In this document: positions 9,872-19,837 of the stretch, piece after piece | Layout of the letters: every line of letters begins with the position of its first letter | Numbering within the stretch: position 1 is the first letter of the stretch | Assembly: GCF_027921745.1 (NCBI RefSeq) | Contig: NC_079239.1 | Location: 2,755,501-2,819,500, forward strand | From: Schizosaccharomyces osmophilus | Lineage: Eukaryota; Ascomycota; Schizosaccharomycetes; Schizosaccharomycetales; Schizosaccharomycetaceae | Length of the DNA: 64,000 bases | Direction: 5' to 3' | Notes under the pieces: model-generated | What the model saw: only the letters and a program-made list of their open reading frames with translations | Database searches by the model: none | What the model was told of the DNA's origin: nothing | Position numbers and translations under genes: made by a program

Positions 9872-12043
9872 ATGCCAACCCTTGATTACCAAGGTTCTAA
9901 CGCCGACGTTGATGAAATTAATCGAAGAAATCAAGAGTTTGTAGACACCAATGAGTTCTCTAATAAAAATAGAGATTTCATTGCATCTCGTGGAGAGGCA
10001 ATGGATACTTCACAAACGAAGCCTGATCAATCATGTGATGAACATGGTGCTATTGATAATATCGATTCTTCCCGAAACGGCACAATGGACCTTCATAAAA
10101 GTCTTGATATGAACGAAACTTTTGATGAAGACAATGGCATTCAGTCAGATGCTCTCGGAGAAGGCATGTCTCAAGAAGATTTGGATAAAGAACGGGAAGC
10201 CCTTACATATCTTCGTCGATTATCCATGCAGGGTACAGACGATCCAGATCTTCATACAGATTGGTCTGTCATGATGTCTCCTCCGGAGTCAGAGTCAGAT
10301 GCATCTACTTTATTTTGGGTTCCAGCAGATTTACATCCGGAAGTAAACCCCAATGGTTGGAAAGACTTTCTAGATTTACAAGTCAAGAATTTAAAGCACC
10401 CGAAGCAAATGGACACCAATGCCACTCCCCTGCAGCATATACGCTCTTTGCGAAGAAGGAGTTCGTTGTTGTCTCGCCAGGTCAAAGCTGACGATGCTGC
10501 TCAGAATTATCAGGATGGTAGTCCAATTATCGAAAAGAAGAACATCCAGCGGGGTAAGTCTCTTCACTTACAAGACTTGGAACACTTGGAGTCTTTAGCC
10601 AGAAATCCCAAGAAAATGGAAAGTCTTGTTGATAGTATGAGGTCAGAACCTCCTGAAGATAGCCCAATTCTGGTGTCACCGAACCAATTTTTACAGCGTT
10701 CTTCTCGTACTACAATCCGACGGTCTGGAGCCTCGATCAAAACTATAAATCGTGGAAAAGCCTCCACTTTACTAGGTAATAGATCTCCTTTTGCCATGAA
10801 TAAGGATGGCCTGTCTCGTTCTCTCAGTGTTCTCAGACCCTCCTCTTCTATGTCTCGCCGAGATGAGCAAAAGGTAGAGGCTCCATCGACGCCACCTTTA
10901 TCAAAATCTTTACAAGACAATGCTGAAGTGAAACAAAACAACAGTGATTTGAAATATATTGACTCAGCGACAGATTCCGATGTAGTTGGGCAGATGCCCG
11001 ATTCCAAGACTCAAGATAAAGTGGATGACATTAGTAAGGAAGGTGAAGACCTAGTTTCTTCACCTGAACAGCTTCCTGAATTCAATAAATCTCAACAAAA
11101 CGAAATCGCATCTCAGACCAAAAAAACAAAGGATAGTGAGATAGAACAAGACGATTTTGTCTCACCGTCCTTGCATCCATCTCCTGGATCCAAATCCGAC
11201 GAAATTGTGCAAACGAATCCTACACCTGCGAAGGACAAGTTTGAAGAAAATCAAATGGAAGTCGGAAAACCTTCAGAGTCTACAGAAAAGGAAAAAAGTG
11301 ATCCGGTGCCTAAGCAACCTACCACCGCAAACCATAAACCACCATCTTCACCGGAAACTAAGAAATTAAAAAAACCTTGGGGCCGTCTGTTCACTTCAAA
11401 TGATCATGAAAAGGATCAAAAGAAAGATAAGACAAAAAAGAAAGGTGAAGAACAATCCGCATCTCAATCTTCACCAGGTAAAGATGGCATCTTTGGGTCA
11501 CTTTTCAGTTCAAAAAAAAAATCAGCAGAAACTAGTAGTGAGAAGCCTATTACAAACCTCCGACCTATTTCTCGTCGTCCAGCAATACCAAAGGAAGAGC
11601 GCATTAACGACCAGGAAGCTCCAAGCACCTTACTCAACACTGCAGCAAACATTCCTAATGCTGACAAGTCGGACAAGCCCGAGGATTTCATACCGGATAA
11701 AGATTATTATTGGTCCCGATTCCCTATTTGTACAGAAAGAGCTATATACCGGTTGTCACACATTAAGTTGTCAAATGCCCAACGGCCTTTAGTTCAGCAA
11801 GTGTTGCTAAGTAATTTTATGTACTCTTACTTGGATTTGATTTCTCGAATTAGTGCAACTCGTAACAGAATTCAGAATAATCCCAGACCAAGTGGTCCCC
11901 GACGTTCTGAATTTTCAGCCGAAAACGTGAAAAATGAGTTGGAAAATTTGAGTTATCATTTTGGTGACCAAAGAAGGCGATCCGTAAATAGGAAAAAACC
12001 CCCTCTTCAGCATACTTCAAAAAAAGGTCTTAAGTCCGGTTAA
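9872..12043 (+). CDS. zds1: Zds1-like protein with C-terminal Zds domain
   Basis: 723 residues, single exon. Most of the protein is disordered and rich in Ser, Lys, Asp and Pro. Near the C-terminus (about residues 608-665) there is a conserved block, WSRFPICTERAIYRLSHI followed by KLSNAQRPLVQQVLL and SNFMYSYLDLI, which I recognise as the Zds C-terminal domain. In budding yeast that domain binds PP2A-Cdc55; in fission yeast Zds1 affects cell shape, wall integrity and sexual differentiation. It is shorter than the roughly 900 residues I remember for S. pombe Zds1. The downstream gene is convergent. The domain call is good; one-to-one orthology is less certain. Confidence 0.75.
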   Translation: MPTLDYQGSNADVDEINRRNQEFVDTNEFSNKNRDFIASRGEAMDTSQTKPDQSCDEHGAIDNIDSSRNGTMDLHKSLDMNETFDEDNGIQSDALGEGMSQEDLDKEREALTYLRRLSMQGTDDPDLHTDWSVMMSPPESESDASTLFWVPADLHPEVNPNGWKDFLDLQVKNLKHPKQMDTNATPLQHIRSLRRRSSLLSRQVKADDAAQNYQDGSPIIEKKNIQRGKSLHLQDLEHLESLARNPKKMESLVDSMRSEPPEDSPILVSPNQFLQRSSRTTIRRSGASIKTINRGKASTLLGNRSPFAMNKDGLSRSLSVLRPSSSMSRRDEQKVEAPSTPPLSKSLQDNAEVKQNNSDLKYIDSATDSDVVGQMPDSKTQDKVDDISKEGEDLVSSPEQLPEFNKSQQNEIASQTKKTKDSEIEQDDFVSPSLHPSPGSKSDEIVQTNPTPAKDKFEENQMEVGKPSESTEKEKSDPVPKQPTTANHKPPSSPETKKLKKPWGRLFTSNDHEKDQKKDKTKKKGEEQSASQSSPGKDGIFGSLFSSKKKSAETSSEKPITNLRPISRRPAIPKEERINDQEAPSTLLNTAANIPNADKSDKPEDFIPDKDYYWSRFPICTERAIYRLSHIKLSNAQRPLVQQVLLSNFMYSYLDLISRISATRNRIQNNPRPSGPRRSEFSAENVKNELENLSYHFGDQRRRSVNRKKPPLQHTSKKGLKSG

Positions 12044-12441
12044 TTTTGAAAGAGCGTCAGTTTTGTTGGTTTTCAGTCATTTATACATTTTTGCTCTGTA
12101 TAATTCATCCAATCGGTTCAAAAATATCTTCTTATTTTGCGTACTATACCATAAAGTACGATTTGCATGATTCTCTACTTTGTAATGTTGCCAACTTTCA
12201 TTCGTTTATTCTATGACCAGTATATTTGGTATAATTAATGATATTCAGAAATTTATTCTCATTTGCCATTATGCATGACATTGTAAGGTGTAAATAACTT
12301 ACTAAATACTTAATTACTATAACGTTTTCTCATTTTCTGTCTCCTATAAATTGCAATCAATGAACCTTTATTTGGTATGGTGAATGCATTTCATTTTTTT
12401 GTTTTTGAAGATAATTTACCTAGTCCACAAGTATAAGAACA
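12044..12441. other. Convergent 3' spacer, zds1/HECT ligase
   Basis: AT-rich spacer between convergent genes with the two 3' ends. Nothing else seen. Confidence 0.4.
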
Positions 12442-15400
12442 TTATGACAAATGAAAGCTACCTTGACCCTCTAAGATGGCCTTTGATAGACGACTAGCCA
12501 AAACTTCCACAGAAGAGTATTCAGGTAATTTCAAATAATTAACGCAAGTCATAACAGTTGGTAAATAATCGTCGGGTTTATATGGTGGTTCATTCAAACG
12601 TCTCACAATTGTAAATGGTGGGTTCATACCAGCAAAACCACCTATCGGTAACTTTCGACTACCAGTTATAAATTGAAGGAAATCTCTCTGTTCCCGGAAG
12701 TTCATACTACTCATAAGTTGTAAAAGCCTTTGAATAGGTGCACTTTCGATAGTGTATCCGTGATCTGCAACAACCGATTTAAGAAGCGTTTCATAACTCC
12801 AGTCTTCATCAATTGTTCCAAAAAGCGATGAAAGCTCATACTCCGTTAAAACTCGAAGTGAAGAGTAAGCAAAAACGCTTGAAAACCCTTCTTGGAAGCT
12901 TTGTATTTGTCGTCTAATCCCTTTCCCAACAGTAAAATCAATGATGTACTTGATGTAGTCTTCCAAATTACTTTTGTTGACCGAAATAGTACTTCCGTTG
13001 GGTATAAGCTCTATAGAGGAATACCCTGGAAGCGTAAAATCAAGGCCTAAGCTCTCTATATCAACGTCAAAATTAGGGCCCCCAACCCCAGAAGTTAGGG
13101 ATTGCAAGTAACGCAATGAAGTCGCTAGACCTTTATCTACCTTTGCAACTGACGAGATAGTAAGCGGAATAGCCCTTGCAAAGAACAGCGGATTACATTG
13201 CAAACTAACGACTCTTGAGTCATAAATTGAACGTGCAACGAATTTTCCTAATGCCGAAAATAGCGATAGTTTTTTTTTATTTTCATCGCTTCCTTCCACC
13301 GTCGATATGGGTGAAGGGAATAAACCAGAAGCATGAAAAACATATTGTGATTCACTATGCTCATTTCTCCAGATGTCGAAGGCAGTGTTCGTAAACTCTC
13401 TAGAAACAGTAGTGTAAAATTCCAATGTCGGGCCTAGGCCAGAACCAACTTCGTCTTCATATTCTATTTCCAATACCTTATCAGAAGATCCATAGCTAGA
13501 TAGAACCTGCAAAGCATAATTAAACATATCTTTTCTTGGTATTCTAATTTTCTGACGACGTAAACTTACGTACTGAAGAATAGAAGAGCCTTCATTCTTG
13601 GGCAAATTGGAATTTCTTGATAATATAAAAGCCACTGACCTTGGTAAACCAAGCGATGTTGACTGCAGTAGTTGATAGCGTGATTCAAACGGTATTAAAA
13701 ATGGATATTCAGAAGTTAAAGAAATACACCACGAAGGTGTACATCCATGCACAATTATAGACTGTTCTTCCAATTGACGGTTTAACTTAGCACTCAACTT
13801 CCAGTTACTAAATTCCATGAGTACGTTTTCAAGACTTCCCCGAATATGCTTTTCGGGAAATATGGTCTGTAAATCACGAACACCATAATATAGTACACGT
13901 AACATTTCTAGTATTTCTTTTATTTTGCTAGGAATTTCTTCCGATTCGTCTACAGAATTCTGAGTCTCATTGTCTTCCTTATAAGAAGAGGGTTCGCCAT
14001 AATATAGGGGAATTGTTGTTTTCCATATATCATCAATAGTGTGTTCATCTGACCGTTCAATAAAACTAAATAATGCTTTAAAAATAGTGGTTTCTGGCAG
14101 TAAAAGCTTTTTACCAAGACAAAATGCAAAATGTCTAGAATTGAGTTCACCGGGTACAGAAGAATCAGCTTCATTTACAGAACCTGAACCAATGGAACTG
14201 TTTTCATTCTGAGATAAATCCGTTGGATTTTCAAAAGATTCATGCCTGGTTGAGTCGCCTGACTCCTGCAATGAGTCACTTTCAGGAAATGATGACAGTC
14301 GACGCTCACTTTCATCCCGATGAAGGACTCGAGTATATAGATAGTTTTCCAATACTCGAATCGTGGCTAACCCATTTATTGATACAATCAATGAACGGAA
14401 AGGGGGTTGGATGTTGGATCCGGGAAGAGCAATTAATCGAACTTTAAATTGCCTGGACGAAACGTGTTCCAACGAATTATATGAAAGAGAAGGTAAAATT
14501 GTTAATTGAAAATTCTCAATTCTCGACAAAAGCTCCTGTAAACAAAATATGAACGACATAAGCGGGCTTCCTTCATATTCTAAAACCTCCGTTTCTTTGC
14601 TTTTATTCATTGACAACAAAAAGTACCTTAATGCGTTACTATTAGGTTTCCGCATGGACAAAAGCAAACTACGTATTAATCCTGAGTGTAACAATTCAAA
14701 ACTAGTGACGTTGGTCGTTTTTTGAAAAACTACTGCAAGTTCTTTACAAGAGCTTTCAACGTAAACGTCACTAGCTAAGCGCTTCGAAAGATCAATTAAA
14801 TCGTGAAGCACTGGATTCTCCAGGCTTTCAATCTCGTAATTTCCTAAGAAACTTTTGGATAACGCCTTAATGGATGACAGTTTCTTTAGTTCTTCATGAC
14901 GATGAGTAGACTTGGATTGGGAGAATGAAATACTGAGCTTTAGCTTCTTTAAATCAGAATTTATGGAACGGCTTATGTATCCAACTTCTTGCACGACACC
15001 TTCTCTTATAAACAGGGAATAGTAAACATCAGGTAGGGCTTCAAGGAGGTAAATCGCCATTTCCAAAGCGTTTTGTTTTGAATAATTGTCCGCCTTTCTA
15101 GCACATAAAATAGATGCAATGAAGGATGATAAAGGCAAATTTTGTACTAGACGCCTTAGATCTTCACCATCAATTGACCTTAACATCATAAGTGCTGTAG
15201 ATACTGCTAATAACTTCACTTCGTGTGTAGGGACGGTGGAGTAGATGTCAAGTACAATTGGTAGTAATATACTATCCATTCGATGAATTCGTGTTACCAA
15301 GTCTGCTTGTCCGGCAAAAGGGGCTTTAGGTAAAAATGATATTATAGTTTGCAATAAAGCGATAATGAGACTGTTAGGACAGTGATAGAGACTCTGCATA

Positions 15401-17400
15401 GCTACCATACTAGAATGATGCGAGGTCTCTGGAGGTGGAAGCCCGCACAATAATTCATACATAATTTCTGGAAGTCCATGATTTAAAACAGGTAGTATAA
15501 AAGAACTAGAGGTTATACATAATGATGAAATTATGTGAAAAAGTTGAACTTGAAGATCAGTGGCCTTCTTTTGCATAGTGCTCGTGGTCAAAGCTTTTAT
15601 GACAGTGCTAATTAAATCTTCGCTTATGAGTGATTTGATTATATTCGGAGAGAAATTCAATGAATCGATAATACTTTCCAAACACTCAAAACCCTTCGTT
15701 ACAACAACCGAATCAGAAGACTGTAAAGTATTGGATAACAAAGGGATAACTTCCTCAGCAAACTCGGCATTAAACTCGTCAATATGCTTACAGCAATTAG
15801 CAGCAAGCGAAATAGCCGTTCTCTGGACGTTCGTATAAAAAAAATCAAAGTATTGCAGAGCAGCTAGCATACCACGGTGTTCTAGTATACAATTACCAAA
15901 GTCAACAGACAACTTTTCGAAAATCCCCAAAGCTTGCTCAGCTATATCTATGTATTGCATGTCAAACATCCTTTCGCATAGGACGCGGACGATGGGACTA
16001 TGGGCAACTTTGGCCATAGAAAGTGGAAGGGCTTCCATCATGTTGGATATGCAAGTGGCACAAGTAAGCATAAGTTGGATTGCAGTTTCTCCAACTAAGA
16101 GTTCAGAAGAAAGGATATCTGAAAAGGCAGAGATGAACGCATCTGGGGAAAAGACTCCTATTAACATATCTTCTGTGCTCATTGCAAAAGTCTCGGAAAG
16201 TTCTTGGAGAGAAAGTAACTGAATGGTCGGATCGCTAAAATCTTTAATTCCCCTCAACAGACGCGAAAATTGACCAGAAGGAGCAAAGACAGAAGAACGA
16301 AGCGGATTAAAGGAAAATGCGCTAGCACCAAGGTCATCGTCCTCTGCATTTTCCAAATTACCAGATGAAAGGACACTTGAGGCTAAGCGGCGAAAACGAT
16401 CACTTCTTTGAAGCCGGCTAAGTTCACTATAAAGAGACTGCTCATCAATGTTGTCTCCGGTTTCGTCAGGGAAATTTGTTCCGGAGCGACGACGAAATAT
16501 GTTATTTGGACTCCGAAAGGCGACGTTTCTGAAGCTGTAGTCATCCTCATCCTCATCCTTTTCTTCTTCTTCTTCTTCTTCTTCTTCTTCTTCTTCCTCG
16601 TCTTTGTCTTCATCGTCCTCCTCATCTTCGTCGCTATCATCGTGCCCCTCATCACCATTATCGTCATTGCTTTCTTGGTCATCATAATTGTCATCATCAT
16701 TATTATTTTCATTAGTGCTAGCATCGCTGTTTTCATCAAAATCATAATCATCTTCATTGCTATTTTCATATGGGGCTCCACTTCCTTCATGATAGTTACT
16801 TTCACTCTGGTCAAAGTCGCGAGTTATCCTGGATGAATCCCTGTTGCTTCCGGATTCGATTCCACTAGATTTCCCTTGTCCATTAGAAGTATTAGAGCTA
16901 TTCGTCGTATTCGTCAAATGAACCTCCGATAATTTATTTTCACTGGGATTGCTAAGCATTAATGATGAGGGGCCTGTTGAAGAACTCTTCAAAGCAAAGT
17001 CTTCCAGACAGATTTTCGACGGATCTGGCAAACCTTGAGACTGTTGATATCCAGGCTTTTTCTTCCCGTATGGTAGTCTCGAAGGACTTGAATTCTGCAG
17101 TCGATTATGTGACTTAGGATAAGGGCAGTTTCCTAACCTACCAGAGTCAATTCTGTTTCTGTAATTCAATCCAGAGGACACGGAATCTTGCATATGGATT
17201 GATTGTGAAGGCAATATGGAGACACTCATTTTTTCGACATCACTTGATATCCTAATCTTTGTCTTTCTTAAAGTATTCTCTAATTCACTTAAATAATGCT
17301 TTTTGGTTAAGTCACTCGAGTTTGTGAAAGAATAAGGGTTGGACGCAGGTTTGCTAACAGGATGAAGGTCGGCTTGGGTAAAGTCAAGCTTTGCAACCAT
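12442..17400 (-). CDS. HECT-type E3 ubiquitin ligase, Ufd4/TRIP12 type
   Basis: 1652 residues, single exon. The N-terminal 200 residues are Ser/Asn-rich and disordered. Residues about 210-290 are a long acidic tract ending in a pure Glu run coded by a GAA repeat (16561-16596 on the other strand). An armadillo-like helical region follows (about 340-830: QLLSLQELSETFAM and later repeats), as in Ufd4/TRIP12. The HECT domain fills the last 350 residues: EYEDEVGSGLGPTLEFYT, FVARSIYDSRVV, and the catalytic cysteine in LPTVMTCVNYLKLPEYSS, 34 residues from the end. Ufd4-type ligases act in ubiquitin-fusion and N-degron degradation. It matches S. pombe SPAC12B10.01c in size and position (from memory). 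Confidence 0.9.
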   Translation of the reverse strand: MVAKLDFTQADLHPVSKPASNPYSFTNSSDLTKKHYLSELENTLRKTKIRISSDVEKMSVSILPSQSIHMQDSVSSGLNYRNRIDSGRLGNCPYPKSHNRLQNSSPSRLPYGKKKPGYQQSQGLPDPSKICLEDFALKSSSTGPSSLMLSNPSENKLSEVHLTNTTNSSNTSNGQGKSSGIESGSNRDSSRITRDFDQSESNYHEGSGAPYENSNEDDYDFDENSDASTNENNNDDDNYDDQESNDDNGDEGHDDSDEDEEDDEDKDEEEEEEEEEEEEEKDEDEDDYSFRNVAFRSPNNIFRRRSGTNFPDETGDNIDEQSLYSELSRLQRSDRFRRLASSVLSSGNLENAEDDDLGASAFSFNPLRSSVFAPSGQFSRLLRGIKDFSDPTIQLLSLQELSETFAMSTEDMLIGVFSPDAFISAFSDILSSELLVGETAIQLMLTCATCISNMMEALPLSMAKVAHSPIVRVLCERMFDMQYIDIAEQALGIFEKLSVDFGNCILEHRGMLAALQYFDFFYTNVQRTAISLAANCCKHIDEFNAEFAEEVIPLLSNTLQSSDSVVVTKGFECLESIIDSLNFSPNIIKSLISEDLISTVIKALTTSTMQKKATDLQVQLFHIISSLCITSSSFILPVLNHGLPEIMYELLCGLPPPETSHHSSMVAMQSLYHCPNSLIIALLQTIISFLPKAPFAGQADLVTRIHRMDSILLPIVLDIYSTVPTHEVKLLAVSTALMMLRSIDGEDLRRLVQNLPLSSFIASILCARKADNYSKQNALEMAIYLLEALPDVYYSLFIREGVVQEVGYISRSINSDLKKLKLSISFSQSKSTHRHEELKKLSSIKALSKSFLGNYEIESLENPVLHDLIDLSKRLASDVYVESSCKELAVVFQKTTNVTSFELLHSGLIRSLLLSMRKPNSNALRYFLLSMNKSKETEVLEYEGSPLMSFIFCLQELLSRIENFQLTILPSLSYNSLEHVSSRQFKVRLIALPGSNIQPPFRSLIVSINGLATIRVLENYLYTRVLHRDESERRLSSFPESDSLQESGDSTRHESFENPTDLSQNENSSIGSGSVNEADSSVPGELNSRHFAFCLGKKLLLPETTIFKALFSFIERSDEHTIDDIWKTTIPLYYGEPSSYKEDNETQNSVDESEEIPSKIKEILEMLRVLYYGVRDLQTIFPEKHIRGSLENVLMEFSNWKLSAKLNRQLEEQSIIVHGCTPSWCISLTSEYPFLIPFESRYQLLQSTSLGLPRSVAFILSRNSNLPKNEGSSILQYVSLRRQKIRIPRKDMFNYALQVLSSYGSSDKVLEIEYEDEVGSGLGPTLEFYTTVSREFTNTAFDIWRNEHSESQYVFHASGLFPSPISTVEGSDENKKKLSLFSALGKFVARSIYDSRVVSLQCNPLFFARAIPLTISSVAKVDKGLATSLRYLQSLTSGVGGPNFDVDIESLGLDFTLPGYSSIELIPNGSTISVNKSNLEDYIKYIIDFTVGKGIRRQIQSFQEGFSSVFAYSSLRVLTEYELSSLFGTIDEDWSYETLLKSVVADHGYTIESAPIQRLLQLMSSMNFREQRDFLQFITGSRKLPIGGFAGMNPPFTIVRRLNEPPYKPDDYLPTVMTCVNYLKLPEYSSVEVLASRLSKAILEGQGSFHLS
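16561..16596. repeat. (TTC)12 trinucleotide repeat in the HECT gene
   Basis: Twelve uninterrupted TTC units on the + strand, which read as GAA (Glu) in the HECT ligase on the minus strand. It is flanked by further imperfect acidic codon runs out to about 16760. Likely to vary in length between strains. Confidence 0.95.
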
Positions 17401-18178
17401 GTAGATATACTAATTGATATCTAGCCGTTGGATCTATTAAAAGAAACAAAAAACTTAACTGGAATTTTTTATTGTAACTTTACCAGGTGTTAGTAGCGGA
17501 AGTAATGTGAATTCCTTGTCTGAGACAAATACACCATCACACTATTATGATAAAAGCATTCGTCGAATATTAGAAATGAATAAATGAAATTGTCTTATAT
17601 TTCAAGATATGTCTAATTAGTTAAATTTTGTAAACTTACATAAGAAAATGGCAATAACGAATTGCCATCAATAAGTATGACTGAAGTAGTGAGTATGTAT
17701 GAAGAGAACAAACAGAGCATAATACAGTAGACGGTTGATCCCTATAAATGCTTTGCAGCTTCGCAAGTTAAATGAGTGAATGAATAAATTTTAAAAGAAT
17801 GTCATTGTACCATAACTAAATGCAAAACATTAGAATCCGATGAAAATAGCTATCAATATAAAGTGCAAAGTTAGTAATTGCTTTGCAAATTAAATTCTCT
17901 AAGTGAACTTTGACAAGGTACACAAGGAATTATGCTGAAGAATGCTCAATGCTATGATATTCATGGGAATCTTTGCTAGTTGCAGTCGGCATTTAATTCC
18001 TACCGATCATTACAAAGGGGAATGGAGTAGAAAGAGTTTCTGAAAGTTTCAACCTTAATTTTTCATAATGATTTCCTTTTTAAGTTTGTTGAGCACTAGC
18101 TTTCTTCAGGTTCTTAGTGAAGGGTTTTTCTAATAAATCACAAGAGCAAGCAAACGAAAAGTAAACGTATCATTTTCT
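17401..18178. other. HECT ligase promoter and Pho86-like gene 3' region
   Basis: AT-rich spacer between two leftward genes. No RNA gene or repeat recognised. Confidence 0.4.
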
Positions 18179-18898
18179 TCAGTTTCTCAATTTTCTATCA
18201 CCTTTAGGTCGATCTTTGAGGCTGGTTTGCAATATGACATGTCGCAAACCAAAGAAAGACAAATAGTCAAATGCTTCATCGACAACAGGTTCAAACCCGT
18301 CGGACTTGAGACTTTGTAAAATCCATTTATCCGTAGTAAATGACTCAGCTGAAACCTTGTTTTGCTTCATTTTTTTTGCACTGTTTAAGGCCACGTCGAG
18401 CAAATCGTAAGCAAATTTATAAAACTTGGGGATCACATTCCAATGAACAATGGTAGGAGTATTGTTGTAAGCACCCACTGCATTCGGAGGAAGGATACCA
18501 ATAATTCCAATCAATCGATCTTTGTTGACGTAGGCTAAATAGAAATGCTTAAGATTTTCGTCGCGCAAATTACCAGTATCTTCGGTCATTTCGTCAGCAA
18601 TAGAAGAAAATAGATTTCGACAGGGAATTTCCATAATTGTTAAAAAGAAAGCACTCACAAAGACTCCTAACAAGACCGTCCTCAAAATTGTATTTCCCTC
18701 TGCCATTTTGGTCATGCGATATACTCCTAAGAAAACGAATCCAAAAGCGGCCAAGTAAATAGGATGCCAAAATATTTGCTGAGAAAGGTTCTTAGACTGT
18801 CCAGTAATACCACTAACTGCAATGGCTTTGACAGCTTTCCAGTCTTCTTCAGTACTTGCCGGGCGAATTTCGACTACTTCTTTCGAAGATTCCGACAT
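18179..18898 (-). CDS. Pho86-like membrane protein
   Basis: 239 residues, single exon. Two hydrophobic segments lie near residues 42-60 (IFWHPIYLAAFGFVFLGVY) and 71-92 (ILRTVLLGVFVSAFFLTIM). The rest is a soluble domain with a GNAT-like feel, including HFYLAYVNKDRLIGIIGI and a C-terminal block with KSDGFEPV. This layout resembles Pho86, an ER protein that helps phosphate permease Pho84 leave the ER in budding yeast. I base this on overall layout and on its place between the Ufd4-like gene and bun62, not on a strong motif. It could also be a different membrane-anchored acetyltransferase-like protein. It is shorter than budding-yeast Pho86 (about 311 residues). Confidence 0.55.
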   Translation of the reverse strand: MSESSKEVVEIRPASTEEDWKAVKAIAVSGITGQSKNLSQQIFWHPIYLAAFGFVFLGVYRMTKMAEGNTILRTVLLGVFVSAFFLTIMEIPCRNLFSSIADEMTEDTGNLRDENLKHFYLAYVNKDRLIGIIGILPPNAVGAYNNTPTIVHWNVIPKFYKFAYDLLDVALNSAKKMKQNKVSAESFTTDKWILQSLKSDGFEPVVDEAFDYLSFFGLRHVILQTSLKDRPKGDRKLRN

Positions 18899-19837
18899 TT
18901 TCTGCTTTTTGTTTAATATTTATTTATTACAGTTAAAAATCAATTCCTTATTCCAATACAACAAGCAAACCCTTTTACGCCAAAAATATAGGAAGTAATA
19001 TTACGAGAAGGACAGAAGTGTGAAAGGGCAGCCATGAAACGTATAGAGCAAGAGCTCTTATTCTCTTAGTACAATTTAGAAAAAGAAGTATAGTAATAGA
19101 ACCAATCAAGTAATAAAAGAAAGAAACCCTTAAAAAAGGATCTACTTTGGGAACCAATTTCTACAAGTTCTCAGTTTGTTTATAGTCCATGTTCGTTAGC
19201 CTAGCCTTCAAATACGAATAATCCTTTGGAATTCCCCGGCTTCGCACAAGGCTTATAGTAATGAATAGACAATATCAAATAACAAGACAGCTAAATGAAT
19301 GAAACACAACTGCAGACTTCAGACTGTCTTTCGACTTTTTGTTTATTACTGCATTCCAAACAGTATCCTTATCATAAATTCTACAAAAACTTTAGAGCTC
19401 ACAATTTGCTGTCCGAGATAATTGCTTCATTGCCATTTGACACGGACAATACCTTTAACAAGTGAATGTTGCAGAGAAACGAATTGTTACTGCTGAAATT
19501 TGGCATTGAAGCAAGATTAACAATTCTATTTAGGGGATTGCGTCTATGAAGATTTGCTGACTGAATCTTCTTTACGGACGAGAAGTCATCTTTCGTATTT
19601 AGAAGCTTTTTACCTCTTGTTTTCTTTCCTCTAGACTTTTAAAAGCTCTTCTTGGTTTTTGTTTGGTTCATTCTTTTTGGTCAAAATTTCCCAACTGGTG
19701 CTGTCATTTACCATTTCATAATCATCTCAACTCAGCTGAATACAAAGCTGGTATAATTTATTTCCTTCAAAGTTTAATTACTCAAACTGATTGAAATATC
19801 AACAACAGATTTGTTATCGTCCGTTTCCTGTTTCACC
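18899..19837. other. Divergent upstream region, Pho86-like/bun62
   Basis: 0.94 kb between divergent starts, with promoters for both. Pyrimidine-rich towards bun62. The short minus-strand frame at 18975-19157 is hydrophobic, but lacks a neighbouring exon or any recognised family. Confidence 0.4.

Noticed and set aside
10564-11007. 147-codon minus-strand frame inside zds1
   Set aside because: Shadow of the Ser-rich coding strand.
16383-16836. Open frames on both strands opposite the acidic repeat of the HECT gene (Met/Lys-rich and Ile/Phe-rich)
   Set aside because: Shadow frames caused by trinucleotide repeats.
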